Shown here piece after piece: positions 51,320 to 60,850 of a DNA stretch of 64,000 nucleotides. The notes beneath the pieces are model-generated. The model was given only the letters and a program-made list of their open reading frames with translations. It was not told the DNA's origin and searched no databases. Each line of letters begins with the position of its first letter. Position 1 is the first letter of the stretch. Location: assembly GCF_018882125.1 (NCBI RefSeq), contig NZ_JACVOZ010000003.1, forward strand, positions 248,001 through 312,000, in the 5' to 3' direction. Source of the stretch: Polynucleobacter sp. AP-Melu-500A-A1 (GTDB lineage: Bacteria; Pseudomonadota; Gammaproteobacteria; Burkholderiales; Burkholderiaceae). The position numbers were made by a program, and so were the translations under genes.

Positions 51320-52185
51320 TTTTTAACATCCGCTAACTTTAAAGAGTTCAGAATCGAAAAATCATTTTTCTCAGTGTCCAAGTAGTAATTTACAAACTGC
51401 TGTAACTTTGCACAGCTGTCACATATAGCAACGGAGATATTAGAGGTTCGGTCTTTAATCGATGCCACACCATACTTAATATTCAATTCTGGCTCACCCT
51501 TGAGTAAGCGCTTAATCTCAAACTCATCTCTATACAGCATTGAAACCTTGCCAGATTTAAGAGCAGTGACGGCAGCTTTCCAATCGTCATAAGCTACTAC
51601 CTCAGCATTTTTAAAGTGGATTTTGGCTGCAGGCTCGTATGCCGTACCTTTAATAACGCCAATCTTTCCCTTAAAAACTAAAAACTCTTCAGACAATTTT
51701 TTGGAACGGTCTGCAGAAGCCTCAAGATCCAAGCGGTTATAGATCGCTGCATAAGGGATTTTGATATAAGGTCTTGAAAATCGGATATTTACCCAACGCG
51801 GATAGGTTTGCTGAATTTTGCTCACCGCAACATCAACTTTACCTTTAACAAGCATGTCAATGAGCTCCTGCTGGTTCTTGGCCTCATTATTGAAGGATGC
51901 ACTAACTCCCATCTTGTTTGCGATGTTATTGACTAGATCAATCTCTGGCCCTTGAAATTCTTCACGCTGGATAGTTTTTGTAGTGCCATCTGGGTTGGTA
52001 ACCGTTTCATCTTTAACTACCTTCCACATAAAACCTGGAAGATCGTTTTTAATCACACCTACTCTGAGTACACCACTTTTTTGGATGCTAGTGATGTCAT
52101 TCAATTCAGCGGCATGAGTATGGGCCTGAAATAGCATCATTCCCAACACTAATATTCCTAGAAATTTTGTCTTTAAATTCATCAT
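51316..52185 (-). CDS. Family 3 (amino-acid-type) periplasmic solute-binding protein
   Basis: The 289-residue secreted protein has a signal peptide (MMNLKTKFLGILVLGMMLFQ, cut near AHAAE) and the SBP_bac_3 fold: SGVLRVGVIKNDLPGFMWKV, GPEIDLVNNIANKMGV, VDVAVSKIQQTYPRWVNIRF and GKIGVIKGTAYEPAAKI. No ABC permease of this type lies nearby; it overlaps a DAACS symporter gene by four bases. The frame continues 29 codons upstream, but the signal peptide begins at 52185. Two cysteines (ICDSCAK) occur near residue 258. Confidence 0.87.
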   Translation of the reverse strand: MMNLKTKFLGILVLGMMLFQAHTHAAELNDITSIQKSGVLRVGVIKNDLPGFMWKVVKDETVTNPDGTTKTIQREEFQGPEIDLVNNIANKMGVSASFNNEAKNQQELIDMLVKGKVDVAVSKIQQTYPRWVNIRFSRPYIKIPYAAIYNRLDLEASADRSKKLSEEFLVFKGKIGVIKGTAYEPAAKIHFKNAEVVAYDDWKAAVTALKSGKVSMLYRDEFEIKRLLKGEPELNIKYGVASIKDRTSNISVAICDSCAKLQQFVNYYLDTEKNDFSILNSLKLADVKK

Positions 52186-52246
52186 CTTATCGTTGTTTTT
52201 GGCTTGGTTAAAGTTAGCTGAAAATGGCTTTTTAATGATTTTGATG

Positions 52247-52252
52247 ATTATA
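52247..52252 (-). promoter_or_regulatory. Candidate -10 box before the binding-protein/symporter/cyclase genes
   Basis: TATAAT on the minus strand lies about 62 bases before the binding-protein start in a 96-base gap, the largest gap in the 44.8-58.9 kb gene run apart from that after the ABC importer genes. A -35 is not clear. It suggests that the genes from 52185 down to 44803 can be expressed separately. Confidence 0.35.
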
Positions 52253-52281
52253 GGGGAAATCGACAAAATCACCTTTTTTCA

Positions 52282-53286
52282 TTAAAACGGCTTCAATAGG
52301 ACTTTTGCGGCAGCAGTTTTTCCGGCATGCAAGTCACTAAAGGCCTGAGGGCCTTCATCTAAAGATCTCTTCTCAACCCAAGCTAAGTTACCAAAAGCGC
52401 TTCGTGCCAGCAAATTGACGGTCGCTTGTAAATCTACGGTGGAATAGGTGTAGGTGCCTAATAGCGTAATTTCAGCAAGTGTTAATTTACGCATGTCAAT
52501 TTCGCTAGCCCAATCTTGAAGACCTACGTGCATCATGACACCACCCGGCTTCACTGCAGCCAATGCTGTGTTTCGAGTCACTACAGCGCCCACACAGTCC
52601 ATTACAAACTCATAGGAATTCTCAGCCATTTTTTCATTAATGGGGTTGATTGTTTTACAGCCAACATACTTTTCAATTGCATTTCTACGCAAGGGATTCA
52701 CTTCAGCCACAGTTAAATCATCTACTCCATAATACTTTAAAAGTAGCGCAGATAACATGCCAATTGCCCCACCCCCCAGTATCAAGACACGACATTCTTG
52801 AATGGGTCTTTGAAGAGCACGCATCGATAAATTAATAGCATGTACAGCGGTAGCTGCAGGCTCAGTTAAGGCAGCTGCATCAAGACTGAGACCTTCTGGT
52901 ATTGCGATCAGTGAGCTTGCAGGAATACTCATATATTGCGCAAATGCTCCAGGCCTTGTCATGCCCACCATAGTGCGATTGGCACATAAATTATTTCTAC
53001 CCTGCAAACAATAATCACAATGTCCGCAAGTAATGAGGGGGTTGCCTGTAACACGCTGTCCCTTGGTAAAAAGTGAAGAGCTGGTGTCGGCTACAGTTCC
53101 AGCAAACTCATGCCCAAGAACTAAGCCTGGTTTTCTTCTAGGGTCATGACCATGAAATGCATGCATATCACTTCCGCAAATTCCCACTGATTCAATCTTC
53201 AAAACTACTTCATCGTGATCTAATGAGGGATAAGGTCGATCTTGAACTTGCATTTCATTCGGTTGTGTATAAACCAGGGCTTTCAT
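52282..53286 (-). CDS. Zinc-dependent medium-chain alcohol dehydrogenase, HpsO/HpsP-like candidate
   Basis: The 334-residue enzyme has the MDR fold. The catalytic zinc site includes Cys in VGICGSDMHAFHGHD and Glu in GHEFAGTV; the structural zinc site has four Cys in CGHCDYCLQGRNNLC. The NAD-binding motif ILGGGAIGMLSALLLK is near residue 172. Such enzymes oxidise secondary alcohols of polyols (for example sorbitol or threonine). With the adjacent SDR and HisD-family enzymes it matches the three-dehydrogenase set HpsN/O/P of DHPS degradation, where two members oxidise and re-reduce the C2 hydroxyl. The assignment is by context. Confidence 0.82.
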   Translation of the reverse strand: MKALVYTQPNEMQVQDRPYPSLDHDEVVLKIESVGICGSDMHAFHGHDPRRKPGLVLGHEFAGTVADTSSSLFTKGQRVTGNPLITCGHCDYCLQGRNNLCANRTMVGMTRPGAFAQYMSIPASSLIAIPEGLSLDAAALTEPAATAVHAINLSMRALQRPIQECRVLILGGGAIGMLSALLLKYYGVDDLTVAEVNPLRRNAIEKYVGCKTINPINEKMAENSYEFVMDCVGAVVTRNTALAAVKPGGVMMHVGLQDWASEIDMRKLTLAEITLLGTYTYSTVDLQATVNLLARSAFGNLAWVEKRSLDEGPQAFSDLHAGKTAAAKVLLKPF

Positions 53287-53297
53287 ATTTACGATCC

Positions 53298-55450
<2,153 letters not shown>

Positions 55451-55461
55451 TTATAAATTAA

Positions 55462-56526
55462 CTACTTAGTATTATTGGCAAATTCACGAAGCTTTTTATC
55501 TGCATTGACCATCTTCATAAACTCATCGGTAATGTACTCATTTGCTGGTGGAACAGTTTGAATTGCGCCCGTAGACTGCATAAAGGCAGCAATCGCATTA
55601 AACCAACCATCAACTTGTGAAGGACCTTTAGAGTTATCCATTACCTTTAACTCTGCAGCTAAGTCATAGGTAGGACGAGTATCAAACTCTTTTTTCATAG
55701 AGGCTTCAGAAATCGATACGCCACCTTGCTCGTAGAACTTTTTCATCATCGCAATAGCCTGTGGCTTATTGGCATTCATCCACTTCCAGGCACGTAAATA
55801 TACAGCTAAGAACTTAGCCACATTTTGTGGATTCTCTTTTGCATAATCACCACGTACGATTAGAGCTCCGGGAACAAATGCACCGCCATCCTTGCCGCTA
55901 CAAATAACCTTAGCGCCCGCTTTTTCTTCTAAGGTATAAATATTGGGTGCCCATAAGCCGCCAAAATCTGCATTGCCTGATGACATGGCAGAAATGATCT
56001 CGCCTTGCCCCATATTCTTCATCACCACATCGGTTTTAGATAGGCCATATTTCTTGAGACAAGCCTGGACAGCATAGTCACCAGTAGAATTTCCTGTAAG
56101 GACGATAGTCTGCCCCTTCAAGGATTGCGGATTTGCAGCAAAAGCTTCGGCAGCTTTAGGAGTTGCTAATAAAGCATTGGCTGCAGACTCATCATTAGTT
56201 AAGCCGATAGTTTTGATACCAAAGCGAACATAACCCAGTACTGCTGGAACTGAGCCTGTACCACCTACATCCCAAGATTTAGATGCCGATGCTGCGATTT
56301 GTGGAACGCCAGCGGGAAAAGTACTAAATTCCGGTTTCAGGCCTAACTCACCCCACCAGTTTTTTTCTGTCGCCACAAAAAATGGTAGTGCCCAATATAA
56401 AGCTGGCTGATAGCTGACTTTAATCTCAGTTAACGCAGGTTTTGCTTGCGCATAAACATTCGTAACACTTGCTGCAACAAGTACTGTTGCACCCACAATA
56501 CTGATTAATGTTTTTTTAAATTGCAT
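55462..56526 (-). CDS. Sulfonate/taurine-type ABC transporter substrate-binding protein
   Basis: The 354-residue secreted protein has a signal peptide (MQFKKTLISIVGATVLVAAS, cut near VYAQ) and the SsuA/TauA/NMT1-like fold: KVSYQPALYWALPFFVATEK, WDVGGTGSVPAVLGYVRFG, LKGQTIVLTGNSTGDYAVQA, and GNADFGGLWAPNIYTLEEKAG. The ATG at 56526 has a near-perfect ribosome binding site (AAGGAGAT). In this family ligands are sulfonates, taurine, nitrate or pyrimidine precursors; the linked dehydrogenases point to a hydroxylated sulfonate. It is the last importer gene in transcription order and is followed by a hairpin. Confidence 0.88.
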   Translation of the reverse strand: MQFKKTLISIVGATVLVAASVTNVYAQAKPALTEIKVSYQPALYWALPFFVATEKNWWGELGLKPEFSTFPAGVPQIAASASKSWDVGGTGSVPAVLGYVRFGIKTIGLTNDESAANALLATPKAAEAFAANPQSLKGQTIVLTGNSTGDYAVQACLKKYGLSKTDVVMKNMGQGEIISAMSSGNADFGGLWAPNIYTLEEKAGAKVICSGKDGGAFVPGALIVRGDYAKENPQNVAKFLAVYLRAWKWMNANKPQAIAMMKKFYEQGGVSISEASMKKEFDTRPTYDLAAELKVMDNSKGPSQVDGWFNAIAAFMQSTGAIQTVPPANEYITDEFMKMVNADKKLREFANNTK

Positions 56527-56556
56527 TTTTATCTCCTTCATATATTACAAAGTGAA

Positions 56557-57354
56557 TTAATGATCGACACCCAAGTTTTGTTCCCGCAACAACTTCCAAA
56601 TCTGACTACGCAACTGCACAAATGAACTCAAATCCATCACATCCTCAATACGAGAATGCGTATCCCAACCTTCTTTTTCACGAGTTGGCTTAATGTCAAT
56701 AACTTCCCGAATCAAGCCGGGTCTTCTAGACATTACCACTACTCGATCGGCAAGATACACTGCCTCTTCCACTGCATGGGTAATAAATAAAACGGTTTTA
56801 GGGTTTTTACGAGCAAGTCGTACCAGCTCTTCCTGCATCACTACGCGGGTTTGCGCATCTAATGCACCAAACGGTTCATCCATTAAAAGTACTTCGGGCT
56901 CCAACACATAGGCGCGCGCAATGGCTACCCGCTGTTGCATGCCCCCCGATAACTGATGGGGATAAGCCTGCTCATATCCCTCTAGACCCATGAGAGAAAC
57001 TAAACGGGCCGTCTTTTCTTGCTGTTCTGCAGGGCTCATATTCATGGATTTGAGACCAAACTCAATATTTTCCTGAACGGTTTTCCATGGAAATAAGGCG
57101 AATTGCTGAAACACTACCGCACGATCTGGACCGGGCCCTTTTACTTCCTTGCCGCCAACTAACACACTGCCTTTGCTAGGCATCTCTAAACCAGCCACCA
57201 TTCGTAAGCAAGTCGTCTTACCGCAACCAGATGGCCCAACCATGGCGACAAATTCTTTATCCTTAACAGTTAAGTTAATGCCACCCACGGCTAAAAATTC
57301 TTTATTGCCCTGCTTAAAGCTACGCTGCACAGAATCGAAAATAATATCGGCCAT
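56557..57354 (-). CDS. Sulfonate/taurine-type ABC transporter ATP-binding protein
   Basis: The 265-residue ATPase has Walker A GPSGCGKTTCLRMVAGLE, the ABC signature LSGGMQQRVAIARAY, Walker B VLLMDEPFGALDAQTR and the switch His in FITHAVEEAVYLADR, all typical of the SsuB/TauB/NrtD group. ATG 57354 is used; a TTG three bases earlier is also in frame. It begins three bases after the end of a permease gene and powers the importer made with the two permeases here. Confidence 0.93.
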   Translation of the reverse strand: MADIIFDSVQRSFKQGNKEFLAVGGINLTVKDKEFVAMVGPSGCGKTTCLRMVAGLEMPSKGSVLVGGKEVKGPGPDRAVVFQQFALFPWKTVQENIEFGLKSMNMSPAEQQEKTARLVSLMGLEGYEQAYPHQLSGGMQQRVAIARAYVLEPEVLLMDEPFGALDAQTRVVMQEELVRLARKNPKTVLFITHAVEEAVYLADRVVVMSRRPGLIREVIDIKPTREKEGWDTHSRIEDVMDLSSFVQLRSQIWKLLREQNLGVDH

Positions 57355-57357
57355 CAA

Positions 57358-58143
57358 TCACACTTCTTTATAGTGAATAGCGAACTTTTCAGCCTGCCTT
57401 AAAAGCACATCAATCAATAGACCAACTAGACCAATGGCAATCATGCCACTCATCACAATATCAGTCTGAATACTAGCCTGACCCTTAACCATCATGTAAC
57501 CAACACCACTTGAAGCAACAATGAGTTCAGCCCCTACTAAAGATTGCCAGCCCAAGCCAGCAGAAATCCTGAGTCCGGCAATGATTGATGGAATGGATGC
57601 GGGAAACAACACCTCCGTCATCAAACGTAACTTACCTGCACCAAGCATTCTGGCAGCTTCGAGATACTTTTGATCAACATGAATCGCGCCCCGATAGGTA
57701 TTAATGAGGACTGGGGGAAATGCGCCCATAAAGATTACCAGTATTGGGCCACCAATGCCCGTACCGAACCAGAGCGCAGCAAATGGCACCCAAGCAATTG
57801 GCGCAACAAAGCGAATACTTTCAAAAAATGGCGTAAATAGCCGATTGGCGTATTTAGATAAAGCCATTAATAAGCCTAGAGGTACGCCAATTACTACTGC
57901 TAATAGAAAGCCATATAAAAAACGCTGGAAGCTCGAGGCGATGTGCACTAATAAGGTGTAACCAGAAAATGGCTCCTTGAGTAGCTGAATAAATTTGATT
58001 AGCACTTCATGTGGGGGTGGTAAAAATTGTTTAGGCACCACACCAAGTAGTACAAAGAGGTACCAAAAGCTAACAAAGCTGGTGATACCTAAACCGGTCC
58101 ACAATATAAACTGACCCTGATTTAAGCGTTCTTGATGGACCAT
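57358..58143 (-). CDS. Sulfonate/taurine-type ABC transporter permease 2
   Basis: The 261-residue permease has six hydrophobic helices and the EAA loop EAARMLGAGKLRLMTEVLFP that docks on the ATPase. The ATG at 58143 overlaps the stop of the first permease gene (TGATG) and has GGAGAG upstream; the frame opens four codons earlier at a TTG. Two different permease genes imply a heterodimeric channel, whereas SsuC and TauC usually act as homodimers. Confidence 0.9.
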   Translation of the reverse strand: MVHQERLNQGQFILWTGLGITSFVSFWYLFVLLGVVPKQFLPPPHEVLIKFIQLLKEPFSGYTLLVHIASSFQRFLYGFLLAVVIGVPLGLLMALSKYANRLFTPFFESIRFVAPIAWVPFAALWFGTGIGGPILVIFMGAFPPVLINTYRGAIHVDQKYLEAARMLGAGKLRLMTEVLFPASIPSIIAGLRISAGLGWQSLVGAELIVASSGVGYMMVKGQASIQTDIVMSGMIAIGLVGLLIDVLLRQAEKFAIHYKEV

Positions 58144-58862
58144 CAAGCTCTCCAAGGCATTGCGTGGCGCTCAGCTTTAGCCAGTATCTGTGTCATTAAC
58201 CAACCTGAAATGGCAACACTGATCATGCCGACCAAAATCATTGCCGGATTAATATCCTGCGCAGCCTGATTCAGAATTGATCCCAAACCTAAGGTTGCCC
58301 CCACCAATTCAGCAGCGACTAATGTAGTCCATGAGGCTTGAAGTGAGAGGCGCAAGCCAGTAAAAATGAGTGGTAGTGCCCCTGGTATTAATACTTCACG
58401 ATAGTAAGCAAAGCGGCTGATACCTAACATGGCAGCAGCTTCACGCTGAGGTACTTCAATTGATCTGACACCTGTATAAGTATTAATTACTGACGGTACA
58501 AATGCAGCAACAAAAATTACCATGATCTTTGCAGAATTTCCTAAACCCAACCAAACAATTGCTAAGGGGATCCAAGCTAAGGGTGGTATTGGTCTCAAGG
58601 TTAAAAATATCGGATTGACAAATGCTTCGATTTTCTTATTAGCACCCATCAGAATGCCAAGCAAGATTCCCAAAGAAGAAGACACTAAAAATCCTGCAGT
58701 AACGAGAATGATGCTCTGTAAAATATGCTGATACAGCTTGCCATTGCCATAACCCTGCAAGGCAATAATTTTGAAAGAATTCCAAGTTTCCGTAGGCGAT
58801 GGAAATCTTGCGCTCGAGATGGTGCCCGTCCACTCCGTGAGTCCAAACCACACCAGAAGCAA
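58143..58862 (-). CDS. Sulfonate/taurine-type ABC transporter permease 1, N-terminus disrupted or misread
   Basis: The 239-residue frame has the SsuC-type membrane pattern and EAA loop EAAAMLGISRFAYYREVLIP. The only usual start codon in frame is a TTG at 58862, inside what should be the first membrane helix. The same frame continues upstream without a start as LEILSKLLSFFLFCSIL to a stop at about 58922. An ATG at 58918 (MG) is out of frame by one base; adding one base near 58911-58912 would give a normal permease N-terminus. It could be a real frameshift, an error in the assembly, or a rare start codon. Confidence 0.75.
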   Translation of the reverse strand: MLLVWFGLTEWTGTISSARFPSPTETWNSFKIIALQGYGNGKLYQHILQSIILVTAGFLVSSSLGILLGILMGANKKIEAFVNPIFLTLRPIPPLAWIPLAIVWLGLGNSAKIMVIFVAAFVPSVINTYTGVRSIEVPQREAAAMLGISRFAYYREVLIPGALPLIFTGLRLSLQASWTTLVAAELVGATLGLGSILNQAAQDINPAMILVGMISVAISGWLMTQILAKAERHAMPWRA

Positions 58863-58929
58863 AATTGAACAAAACAGAAAGAAGGATAAAAGCTTGCTTA
58901 AAATTTCTAATTCCCCATAGGGCTAATGG

Positions 58930-58958
58930 ATTGTGGGCGTTATCATTCTAACCACAAT
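58930..58958. promoter_or_regulatory. Inverted repeat upstream of the sulfonate importer genes
   Basis: ATTGTGG (58930-58936) and CCACAAT (58952-58958) are perfect complements with a 15-base spacer. They lie 12-40 bases before the apparent first ATG of the importer gene set, where an operator for a transcription factor would be expected. No regulator gene is in the cluster. Confidence 0.4.
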
Positions 58959-59064
58959 TTGTTATAAAAATGAGGCGTATCAAGCAACGGCAAGAAGGAA
59001 TCGCAAGTGCACCTATTAGGTACCCTAAAACAGGGAATTCAAGCTCTTCGAAGGCGCTGAGCTT

Positions 59065-59259
59065 TTAATCCTTTTGAATTGCTAAAGGCATATCTTTTGC
59101 TGTGGGGTAAAAAACGATTCATTCGGCAGGGAATGTACCTCGATTGATTCCATGGTGCCACTGACTGACCATCTCGATAATTGCCTCCCCATTTTGAAAG
59201 GTGCGTTCACCGCCGTTCTCTTTGACAACAGTGGCTTTACCCTCAATAGATAGGCTGCA
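59065..59259 (-). pseudogene. Remnant of a cupin-domain protein
   Basis: No intact gene covers this stretch, but one minus-strand frame reads SLSIEGKATVVKENGGERTF, then QNGEAIIEMVSQWHHGINRG, then a TGA stop after FPAE, and then IVFYPTAKDMPLAIQKD to a TAA at 59065. This is the C-terminal half of a small cupin (beta-barrel with the H-x-G-x-N block and the final VFY strand). The N-terminal half is absent; the yeiH-like gene end abuts it, and one in-frame stop interrupts it. The rest of the 428-base gap 58863-59290 holds only the candidate operator. Confidence 0.65.
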
Positions 59260-59290
59260 TTAATTGAGGGGTGCCGTCTAATAGGAAGCA

Positions 59291-60283
59291 CTAAAAATGC
59301 GCATAGATAAATACAAATCCAATAGCAGCAATAAAAACCGTTTCGGCTACTAGCATTAATACAGGCTGCCAACCTAACTTTGCCAACTCTTGAAAGTTAG
59401 TCTTCAGTCCTGCTGCTGCAATAGCAATGACTAACATCCAGCGTGATAAGCAGCTAATTTGCTGAGTCAGGCTACTTGGCAAGATTTGCATCGAGGCCAC
59501 AATCGAGAGCGCCACAAATCCTAATAAAAATGTTGGAATCAAACGTAGACTTCCCCATCCAAATTTAGCAGTCGAACTTTGAGTGCCAAAAAAAATAGAG
59601 ATAAATAAAACTACAGGGAGCAAGAGTGCTACGCGAAACAACTTAACAACCGTAGCAACATCCCCTGCTTCGGAGCCAAATAACATTCCAGCAGCAACTA
59701 CCTGTGCTACATCATGAATAGTCGCACCTAAAAAAATCCCAGCAGAAAGTGCCCCTATATCCATCATTTGTAATAAAAATGGATAAGTGACCATTGCAAT
59801 AGTTGAGAGTACCGTAACGCCCACAACTACTAACAAGGTAAATTGTTCGTTTTCTTTGGTTTTAGGTAATACTGAGGCTACCGCAAGTGCAGCTGAGGCC
59901 CCACAAATTCCAACTGAACCCCCAGCAATGAAACCGAAATCGGGTGAAAGTTTTAATACTTTAGCCAAAATATATCCGAGGGCTACAGTAGAAGCCACTG
60001 CGAACATTACCATCAAGCCAGTATTTAAACCAATTGCCCCAATATCAGCAAAAGTAATACGAATCCCTAAAAAAGCCACCCCCAAACGCAGTAAAGTAGT
60101 CGCTGAAAAGTCGATTCCTGGCTTTACCGTTTCATTGAGATACAAAAAATGAAAAGATAGGCCAATTAGTAAGGCATAGAGAAGTTGTGGACCACCATAA
60201 TTCTCTGATAAAAAACTGGTTGAAATTGCAATTAATAGACATACCAACAAGCCTGGGATAATTTTTTGAGTGGATCTCAACAT
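59291..60283 (-). CDS. YeiH-family putative sulfate exporter (UPF0324)
   Basis: The 330-residue membrane protein has about ten hydrophobic helices and the family blocks GLSFHFLYLNETVKPGIDFSA (near residue 40), LGVAFLGIRITFADI, the conserved GGSVGICGASAALAVASVLP and the later FLGATIHDVAQVVAAG. The family is annotated as a putative sulfate exporter on indirect evidence; it would fit disposal of sulfite or sulfate from sulfonate breakdown in the neighbouring genes. It is flanked by two cupin remnants. Confidence 0.88.
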   Translation of the reverse strand: MLRSTQKIIPGLLVCLLIAISTSFLSENYGGPQLLYALLIGLSFHFLYLNETVKPGIDFSATTLLRLGVAFLGIRITFADIGAIGLNTGLMVMFAVASTVALGYILAKVLKLSPDFGFIAGGSVGICGASAALAVASVLPKTKENEQFTLLVVVGVTVLSTIAMVTYPFLLQMMDIGALSAGIFLGATIHDVAQVVAAGMLFGSEAGDVATVVKLFRVALLLPVVLFISIFFGTQSSTAKFGWGSLRLIPTFLLGFVALSIVASMQILPSSLTQQISCLSRWMLVIAIAAAGLKTNFQELAKLGWQPVLMLVAETVFIAAIGFVFIYAHF

Positions 60284-60290
60284 ATAAGAT

Positions 60291-60458
60291 TTAATCTTTT
60301 TTAATCGCCAATGGTAGATCTTTAATTGCCCTATAAAAGACGCTTAAATTAGAGCTACGAATAACAAATTCAGTCATGACGCCAGGGTGGGCTCCTTCGG
60401 CACTAGCGGTATTGAGTGCTGATATCACGATTACAAATAGGCAGAGCTTTAACTTCAT
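60291..60458 (-). pseudogene. Small secreted ORF, probable internally deleted cupin protein
   Basis: An intact 55-codon frame encodes a signal peptide (MKLKLCLFVIVISALNTASA) and then EGAHPGVMTEFVIRSSN joined directly to LSVFYRAIKDLPLAIKKD. Secreted cupins begin with a similar HPGV segment and end with VFY...GTPL-type strands, and the end closely matches the remnant at 59065 (VFYPTAKDMPLAIQKD). The central barrel is missing, so the frame is probably a deletion remnant of a paralogue. It could still be translated. Confidence 0.55.
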
Positions 60459-60479
60459 CAAGTTATAGGTCTTCTATTT

Positions 60480-60818
60480 TTAATGATTTTCTTTAGCGTG
60501 ATTAATCGAATACTTTGGTATTTCAATCACCAAATCTTCACGTGCAACAATCGCCTGACAAGATAGGCGCGACTGAGGGTTGAGACCCCACGCACGATCG
60601 AGCATATCTTCTTCATTTTCATCGGGAGGATTTAAGCTCTGGTAGCCCTCCTTGACGATGACATGACAAGTGGTGCAGGCGCAAACCATATCGCAAGCAT
60701 GCTCAATGGGAATGTCATTCTCCAGTAAAGCCTCGCAGATCGAGGTTCCAGGTGCCGCCTCGACTACAGCGCCCTCTGGGCAATATTCACTATGGGGGAG
60801 AACAACAATTTGAGTCAT
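60480..60818 (-). CDS. fdx: ISC-type [2Fe-2S] ferredoxin
   Basis: The 112-residue adrenodoxin-like ferredoxin gives electrons to iron-sulfur cluster assembly on IscU. The cluster ligands are C42, C48, C51 and C87, spaced C-x5-C-x2-C-x35-C. The block EHACDMVCACTTCHVIV and the late RLSCQAIV are standard. Length is typical. It is the last gene of iscU-iscA-hscB-hscA-fdx, 32 bases after hscA. Fpr at 43997 is a plausible reductase. Confidence 0.96.
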   Translation of the reverse strand: MTQIVVLPHSEYCPEGAVVEAAPGTSICEALLENDIPIEHACDMVCACTTCHVIVKEGYQSLNPPDENEEDMLDRAWGLNPQSRLSCQAIVAREDLVIEIPKYSINHAKENH

Positions 60819-60850
60819 GATCTTTTCTGTTTCTTTATTCGTTTTATTTT

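Noticed and set aside
59082-59372. 96-codon minus-strand frame across the yeiH end and the intergenic region
   Set aside because: It is in a different frame from both the exporter and the cupin remnant, has an odd composition, and overlaps the exporter's well-supported C-terminus.
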